Assembly: GCA_902778205.1 (NCBI GenBank)
Contig: CACYWX010000021.1
Location: 1-16,949, forward strand
DNA: 16,949 bases
Source: an uncultured Ruminococcus sp.
GTDB lineage: Bacteria; Bacillota; Clostridia; Oscillospirales; CAG-272
Direction: 5' to 3'
Below the pieces are notes generated by a model. It saw only the letters and a list, made by a program, of their open reading frames with translations. It did not search any database and was not told the DNA's origin. Below, one piece after another: positions 12,709 to 16,949 of the stretch. Numbering within the stretch: the stretch's first letter is position 1; the number at the start of each line of letters is the position of its first letter. Both the position numbers and the translations under genes were made by a program.

Positions 12709-15114
12709 TTACTTCACCCGGATCCAGGCGCAGACCTTGTGGTCCGGCTCCTGACCCGCGCTGGCGTAATCGATCAGGGTGACGGAGCCGTTCTTTGTCA
12801 GAGGCACGCGGACGGCCTGACGGCAGGGAACGGAGGCGGATTCCAGAAGCTCAACCTCGCCGAAGGACACCCGGGCGGCGTCGATGGGCAGGACGGGCTC
12901 CTCCTCCACGGTCTCGTCCAGAGCCAGCAGGACGGGACCGCGTCCGACGGCCAGGTAGAGATCGCTGTCTCCCAGGCCGTGGGAGGCTTCGGCGGGGGTG
13001 ACGATGCGCACGGGCATGGGAAGATCCAGCTCGAACGACGCGCCGGGGGTCACGGAGAGGGTGAAGGACCGCTCTCCCTCCGCCGGGGTCACGGATACGC
13101 CGCCGACGGTGAGGTTCGCGCTTTCCGCCCAGCCGGGGATCCGGAGGACCACGGTGCGCGCGCCCTCAAATCCGTCTCCCGCCGTGAAGCGGATCAGGCC
13201 GGACTTCGGGTAATCGGTGTCCATGCGGAGGGTGAAGTCTCCGAGGGTGACCGTGCCGTTCCGGTAGAGGTTGACATACAGCGTACCACCCCGGTCGGTA
13301 CCCGCGGCGGCCAGGGCGTCCAGGGCGAAGCCGGCGGAGGAGATGCAGACGCAGCAGCCGTAGACGCTCTCCGCGTTGATGTTCTTCCTCCCGCCGATCT
13401 GCTCCACCCGCACGTCGTGGCGCAGGGGATTGTAGGAGTGGACGGGCAGGCAGACGCCGCCGTTCTTTTGCGCGGTCTCGTCCATATACCGGCGGAGGGA
13501 GGCGGACATGGCGTTGTACGCGGAGCGCTCGATGGCGTCGATCCATTTGCCGTCGCCGGTCATGCGCCACAGCTGCCAGCAGAACTTCATCCAGGTGACG
13601 GTGACGCAGGTCTCCTGCATGATGCCGGTGCGGGCGGGGTCGAACTGCTCCACGGCGGACTTGTCGAAGGACTCGAAGAAGCATCCGAGACAGCCGATGA
13701 CGGTCTCCTCCTCCTTCAGAACGCGCTCGGCGAAGCGTATCACGGTGTCGCGGCTCTTTTTGTCCCCGGTGACCTTGGCGTACTCCGCCAGGCCCTCGAA
13801 GCAGGAGATCATCTCGTAGGCCTTGGTGACGCTGTAGTCCACGATGGACACCTTGTCCTCATAGGCCAGCTCGAAGAGATCCTGGTGCAGGGTCCCGCCG
13901 AAGGAGATGATATACTCGGCGAAGTCGAAGTAGCGGGGCTCGTGGGTGATGTTGTAGAGCAGTATGAAGGGCTCAAGCACCGAGCAGCTGTTGAGGCCGT
14001 CCCAGTGGCTGGTGCAGGCCGCGATAAGGCGCTTGCCCTCCTCCGGTCTGCCGAGCTTTGAGATCATATAGTCCGCGTGCCGCTTCAGGGCCTCCACGAT
14101 CTCGTCCGCCAGGCGGTCGTCCCGGCAGATGTCCAGGAAGTACAGCATGCCGAGGAGCACGTATTTGCGGCCCCAGATGTCCCATCCGGCGAACTCCGCG
14201 TCCACGGAATAGGTGGAGAAGCGTCCGAGGGGATCCTGCGCGGTGAGAAGGTCCCGGACGGCGGCCTCCAGAACGGCGTAAAGCCCGTCACGGGCGTCTG
14301 CGGCGGAGGCGGGAAGAGCGGCGTAGGTGAAGCAGGCGCCCCGCATCATCTTGCCCCAGTATTCGCACCGCCAGCCGGAATCCGCGTCGTCCACGCCGGG
14401 GTGACGGAACAGATCCGCGAATTTCGTCCAGAGGGAGGCGTCGGTCAGCTGGACCTCCAGCATGGTGTCCAGCTCGGCGGAGAGGTCGTCGCGGAAATCG
14501 AAGGAGCCTGCGGGAAGGGCGAAGCGGGCGTCGGCGTAGTAGAAATGGTCCCGCGCCCGGCGGATGGCTTCCTTATACCGGGGGATATAGACGGAGGGCG
14601 TTTCGGGCACGGTCTCCTCCGAAGCGGGAGCTTCCGTCGGTTCCTCCGGCTCTTCCTGTGCGGGCGCCTCCGCGGAGATCTCCTCATCCGGCGCGTCGGC
14701 TGGCTCTTCACAGGCGGGCGTCTCCGGAGTTTCATCCGGTACCCTATCGAATTCGTCGGAAGGATCGGACGCGGTCTCCTCCGGCTCTTCTTCGGCGGGG
14801 ACGGTCAGCTCAACCGGCTCCGGGATCGTGACGGGCTCCTCTTCTCCAGGATTCTCCGGGAAGGAGGGAAAGGCGGGAGCGTCCGGGAAGAGAGGTCCGG
14901 GCTTGTCGGGAGCGGGCTCGGGGGCGATAAAGGCGGCAAAGGGGGAGACCTCGGGCTGTGCGGGTTCGGCGGCGGGCTCCTCCGGTTCGGCGGATTGGGC
15001 GGCCGCCTTCCGACGGGCCTCGACTTCCCGGTGCTTGTTCAGGTCCGCGCCGCAGTTGATGCAGAACCGCATGGTGTCTTTGATTTCTTTTCCGCATTCA
15101 GGACAGAATTTCAT
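12709..15114 (-). CDS. GH127-type beta-L-arabinofuranosidase (DUF1680) fused to an N-terminal zinc ribbon
   Basis: This is an 801-residue protein in three parts. Residues 1-22 are a zinc ribbon, CPEC at 4-7 and CINC at 18-21. Residues 23 to about 180 are a low-complexity linker rich in Glu, Pro and Ala. The rest resembles glycoside hydrolase family 127, known from Bifidobacterium HypBA1, which removes beta-L-arabinofuranose using a zinc-bound cysteine nucleophile. The metal/catalytic set is recognisable: ETC at 501-503 and the Cys pair 587-588 in YGCCVC. The two are 84 residues apart, against 77 between the matching cysteines of HypBA1. The usual CCPPN segment is changed to CCVCIS. There is no signal peptide, so the enzyme should be cytoplasmic and would act on imported oligosaccharides. 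The ATG has AAGGAGG upstream. It lies 43 bases after the DUF1846 gene and is probably cotranscribed. The family is well supported; activity is inferred. Confidence 0.85.
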   Translation of the reverse strand: MKFCPECGKEIKDTMRFCINCGADLNKHREVEARRKAAAQSAEPEEPAAEPAQPEVSPFAAFIAPEPAPDKPGPLFPDAPAFPSFPENPGEEEPVTIPEPVELTVPAEEEPEETASDPSDEFDRVPDETPETPACEEPADAPDEEISAEAPAQEEPEEPTEAPASEETVPETPSVYIPRYKEAIRRARDHFYYADARFALPAGSFDFRDDLSAELDTMLEVQLTDASLWTKFADLFRHPGVDDADSGWRCEYWGKMMRGACFTYAALPASAADARDGLYAVLEAAVRDLLTAQDPLGRFSTYSVDAEFAGWDIWGRKYVLLGMLYFLDICRDDRLADEIVEALKRHADYMISKLGRPEEGKRLIAACTSHWDGLNSCSVLEPFILLYNITHEPRYFDFAEYIISFGGTLHQDLFELAYEDKVSIVDYSVTKAYEMISCFEGLAEYAKVTGDKKSRDTVIRFAERVLKEEETVIGCLGCFFESFDKSAVEQFDPARTGIMQETCVTVTWMKFCWQLWRMTGDGKWIDAIERSAYNAMSASLRRYMDETAQKNGGVCLPVHSYNPLRHDVRVEQIGGRKNINAESVYGCCVCISSAGFALDALAAAGTDRGGTLYVNLYRNGTVTLGDFTLRMDTDYPKSGLIRFTAGDGFEGARTVVLRIPGWAESANLTVGGVSVTPAEGERSFTLSVTPGASFELDLPMPVRIVTPAEASHGLGDSDLYLAVGRGPVLLALDETVEEEPVLPIDAARVSFGEVELLESASVPCRQAVRVPLTKNGSVTLIDYASAGQEPDHKVCAWIRVK

Positions 15115-15157
15115 GGGGACCTCCTTTATATATATGGCAGATCGGCTTCGGCCGGAC

Positions 15158-16642
15158 TTACCGGTGGAAGAGCCGCTTGGACTCGTAGACCGGCTCGCAG
15201 GTCAGGTTCAGGCCCAGCTTCCGCATGGTGTCCGCGTCCACTGAGGAGACGATCACGGTGCTGTGGGTCTCGCATCCGCGCAGCTCCGGGAGCTTCGCGT
15301 AGGCCGCGGCGGCGTTGGGATCGGTGGCGGCGGAGATGGACAGGGCGATCAGGATCTCGTTCACATGGAGCCGGGGATTGTGGGAGCCGAGGGTCCCGGT
15401 TTTCAGCCGGCAGATGGGCTCAATGACCGAGGGAGAGATCAGGTGGATGCCGTCCTCGATTCCGGCCAGGGACTTCAGGGCGTTGAGGATGGCGGCGGAG
15501 CAGGACCCCAGCAGCTCGCTTGTGCGTCCGGTGACCAGGGCGCCGTCCGGAAGCTCGATGGCGGCGGAGGGTCCGTCGGTGTCGGCCGCCTTGGCCAGAG
15601 CCGCGCCTACCACGGGGCGGTCATCCACGGAGATCTTCGCCCGGTTCATGATGAGCTCCGCCTTGTAGACCTCGTCGCTGTCGCACAGTCCCTTGCGGCG
15701 CTTCACCAGAGAGCCGTAATACCGCCGGATGATCTCCGCCCGGGAGGCGTCGGATACGGCCTCGTCATCGTAGATGCAGTATCCCACCATATTGACGCCC
15801 ATATCCGTGGGGCTCTTGTAGGGGCACTCGCCGTAGATCCCCTCGAACAGGCGGCGCAGAACGGGGAAAACCTCCACGTCCCGGTTGTAGTTGACCGTGG
15901 TTTTGCCGTAGGCGTCCAGGTGGAAGGGGTCGATCATGTTGACGTCGGACAGGTCCACCGTGGCGGCCTCGTAGGCCAGGTTCACGGGATGGGTCAGGGG
16001 CAGGTTCCACACGGGGAAGGTTTCGAATTTCGCGTATCCGGATTTGATGCCGCGCTTGTTGTCGTGGTAGAGCTGGGACAGGCAGGTGGCCATTTTTCCA
16101 CTGCCGGGGCCCGGGGCGGTCACCACCACGATCTGGCGGGTGGTCTCGATGTACTCGTTGCGGCCGTAGCCCTCGTCGCTGACGATCAGCTTTACGTTGG
16201 TGGGGTAGCCTTCAATGGGGTAGTGCCTGAATACGCGCACGCCCAGGTTGGACAGACGCTTGATGAAGGCGTCTGCGGCGGGCTGTCCGGCGTAATGGGT
16301 GATGACGACGCTTCCCACATAGAGGCCGCGGTCCCGGAAGGCGTCGATGAGCCGCAGGGCGTCCATGTCGTAGGTGATGCCCAGGTCGGCGCGCATCTTG
16401 TTCTGCTCGATGGCGACGGCGGAGACCACCACCACGATCTCGGACTTGTCGGCCAACTGGAGCAGCATGTTGATCTTGCTGTCGGGCTTGAAACCGGGCA
16501 GGACGCGGGAGGCGTGGTAATCGTCGAACAGCTTTCCGCCGAATTCCAGATAGAGCTTTCCGCCGAACTGAGCCATGCGCTCCCGGATGCGTTCGGTCTG
16601 CAGCGTCAGGTACTTCTGATTGTCGAACCCTTCTTTGAACAT
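15158..16642 (-). CDS. DUF1846 family protein
   Basis: This is a 494-residue protein of the size typical of DUF1846, a family widespread in Firmicutes and Actinobacteria with solved structures but no settled function. It starts FKEGFDNQKYLTLQTERIRE. It has a conserved KLYLEFGGKLFDDYHASRVLPG region, then VIEQNKMRADLG-type sequence (AIEQNKMRADLG), and a glycine-rich loop APGPGSGKMATC with Lys183 that resembles a P-loop and suggests nucleotide binding. The segment HPVNLAYEAATVDLSDVNMI is also typical. There is no signal peptide or membrane segment, so it should be cytoplasmic. The ATG at 16642 has GGGAG upstream at good spacing and a strong promoter in front. It is the first gene of a two-gene unit with the GH127 fusion. 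A shared pathway is possible, but the family occurs in many contexts. Confidence 0.88.
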   Translation of the reverse strand: MFKEGFDNQKYLTLQTERIRERMAQFGGKLYLEFGGKLFDDYHASRVLPGFKPDSKINMLLQLADKSEIVVVVSAVAIEQNKMRADLGITYDMDALRLIDAFRDRGLYVGSVVITHYAGQPAADAFIKRLSNLGVRVFRHYPIEGYPTNVKLIVSDEGYGRNEYIETTRQIVVVTAPGPGSGKMATCLSQLYHDNKRGIKSGYAKFETFPVWNLPLTHPVNLAYEAATVDLSDVNMIDPFHLDAYGKTTVNYNRDVEVFPVLRRLFEGIYGECPYKSPTDMGVNMVGYCIYDDEAVSDASRAEIIRRYYGSLVKRRKGLCDSDEVYKAELIMNRAKISVDDRPVVGAALAKAADTDGPSAAIELPDGALVTGRTSELLGSCSAAILNALKSLAGIEDGIHLISPSVIEPICRLKTGTLGSHNPRLHVNEILIALSISAATDPNAAAAYAKLPELRGCETHSTVIVSSVDADTMRKLGLNLTCEPVYESKRLFHR

Positions 16643-16674
16643 GGTGAAACTCCCGTATTGAAAAAATCACTCTT

Positions 16675-16703
16675 ATTATAATATAAATGGACGAAAAACG
16701 CAA
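16675..16703 (-). promoter_or_regulatory. Predicted sigma-A promoter of the DUF1846-GH127 unit
   Basis: On the minus strand TTGCGT (16698-16703) and a perfect TATAAT (16675-16680) are 17 bases apart. The -10 box ends 32 bases upstream of the ATG, in A/T-rich sequence. Confidence 0.8.
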
Positions 16704-16834
16704 GGCGGTTTGAAAAAAAGCGGAAGCCGGATTCGGGAGAGCGAGTGTTTGTGAAAAATCGACAGAGGAGGATGGAAAAGAAAAGAGGGTTTTAAAACAC
16801 AACGTCGAAACTCAGGAAAAAGGGGAAAAAAGGG

Positions 16835-16863
16835 TTGACAAGGGGAAGAAGATGTGATAGAAT
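16835..16863 (+). promoter_or_regulatory. Strong rightward promoter, probably of a stable-RNA operon
   Basis: A perfect -35 TTGACA (16835-16840) and TAGAAT (16858-16863) are exactly 17 bases apart, preceded by an A-rich stretch that may act as an UP element. No gene of the window follows it. The transcript would start near 16870 and run past the right edge. Confidence 0.8.
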
Positions 16864-16909
16864 ACGGGAGCTGTCGCGGGGAGGGATCCTCCGGGGGCAT
16901 ACCGCAGAA

Positions 16910-16929
16910 AAAACTTTGAAAAAAGTTTT
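16910..16929 (+). other. A/T hairpin between the two rightward promoters
   Basis: AAAACTTT (16910-16917) and AAAGTTTT (16922-16929) form a perfect 8-bp stem with a GAAA loop. A weak terminator is possible, but A-rich sequence upstream of a second promoter (UP element) is equally likely. Confidence 0.45.
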
Positions 16930-16938
16930 GAAAAGGGG

Positions 16939-16949
16939 TTGACAAAAAC
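16939..16949 (+). promoter_or_regulatory. Second rightward -35 box, cut by the window edge
   Basis: TTGACA (16939-16944) follows an A-rich stretch and a GGGG, as does the complete promoter 104 bases upstream (GGG before its TTGACA). Its -10 box would lie just outside the window. Tandem promoters with this layout are usual in front of rRNA and tRNA operons. Confidence 0.55.

Noticed and set aside
12157..14061. Plus-strand open frame of 634 codons across the exporter start and the GH127 gene
   Set aside because: It crosses a promoter and a terminator of real minus-strand genes and shows only shadow composition.
14077..16681. Two more long plus-strand frames (14077-15426 and 15263-16681)
   Set aside because: Both are antisense shadows of the GH127 fusion and DUF1846 genes.

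Overview
The window is a GC-rich stretch of a bacterial chromosome. The strong AAGGAGG-type ribosome binding sites, the sequence of the L17 tail, the SLH-domain surface protein and the two-gene heterodimeric ABC exporter all suggest a Firmicute. A high-GC clostridial lineage such as the Oscillospirales is my inference. No 16S gene lies inside the window. Apart from the tail of rplQ at the left edge, a candidate RNA beside it and promoters at the right edge, every gene reads on the minus strand.

Layout, left to right. (1) 2-172: end of rplQ (+) and its terminator. (2) 241-575: a 335-base non-coding stretch, visibly richer in A/T than its surroundings. It holds a GC-rich inverted repeat and a folded RNA candidate that resembles the scaffold of IscB-associated omega RNA (HEARO), with no iscB gene next to it. 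(3) 576-5636: a five-gene minus-strand unit with its own promoter, read as Gfo/Idh/MocA oxidoreductase, lipoprotein with two similar halves, ThuA-family protein, second Gfo/Idh/MocA oxidoreductase, alkaline-phosphatase-superfamily phosphodiesterase. It looks like a catabolic set acting on an oxidised (keto) sugar or cyclitol, with a phosphodiester- or phosphate-cleaving step. It has no transporter. (4) 5685-6290: a decayed iron-containing alcohol dehydrogenase between an intact promoter and an intact terminator. (5) 6295-8000: an SLH-domain surface protein whose leader carries a run of ten G (minus strand). (6) 8104-8727: a 3' fragment of a sialidase-like (BNR/Asp-box) gene. (7) 8795-8955: a second compact folded RNA candidate. 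(8) 8979-12632: a translationally coupled ABC exporter pair with one degenerate and one canonical ATP site, both genes starting with TTG, transcribed from a promoter whose -10 region is duplicated by a 25-bp tandem repeat. (9) 12654-16703: a two-gene unit of a DUF1846 protein and a GH127-type beta-L-arabinofuranosidase fused to an N-terminal zinc ribbon and a long acidic linker. (10) 16704-16949: rightward promoters, one complete and one cut by the edge, of the kind that precede rRNA or tRNA operons.

The most unusual items are the orphan IscB-like omega RNA candidate, the zinc-ribbon/GH127 fusion, the five-gene ThuA / Gfo-Idh-MocA / phosphodiesterase operon, the second structured RNA, the duplicated promoter and the poly-G leader. 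Family assignments come from motifs read by eye; no database search was run.
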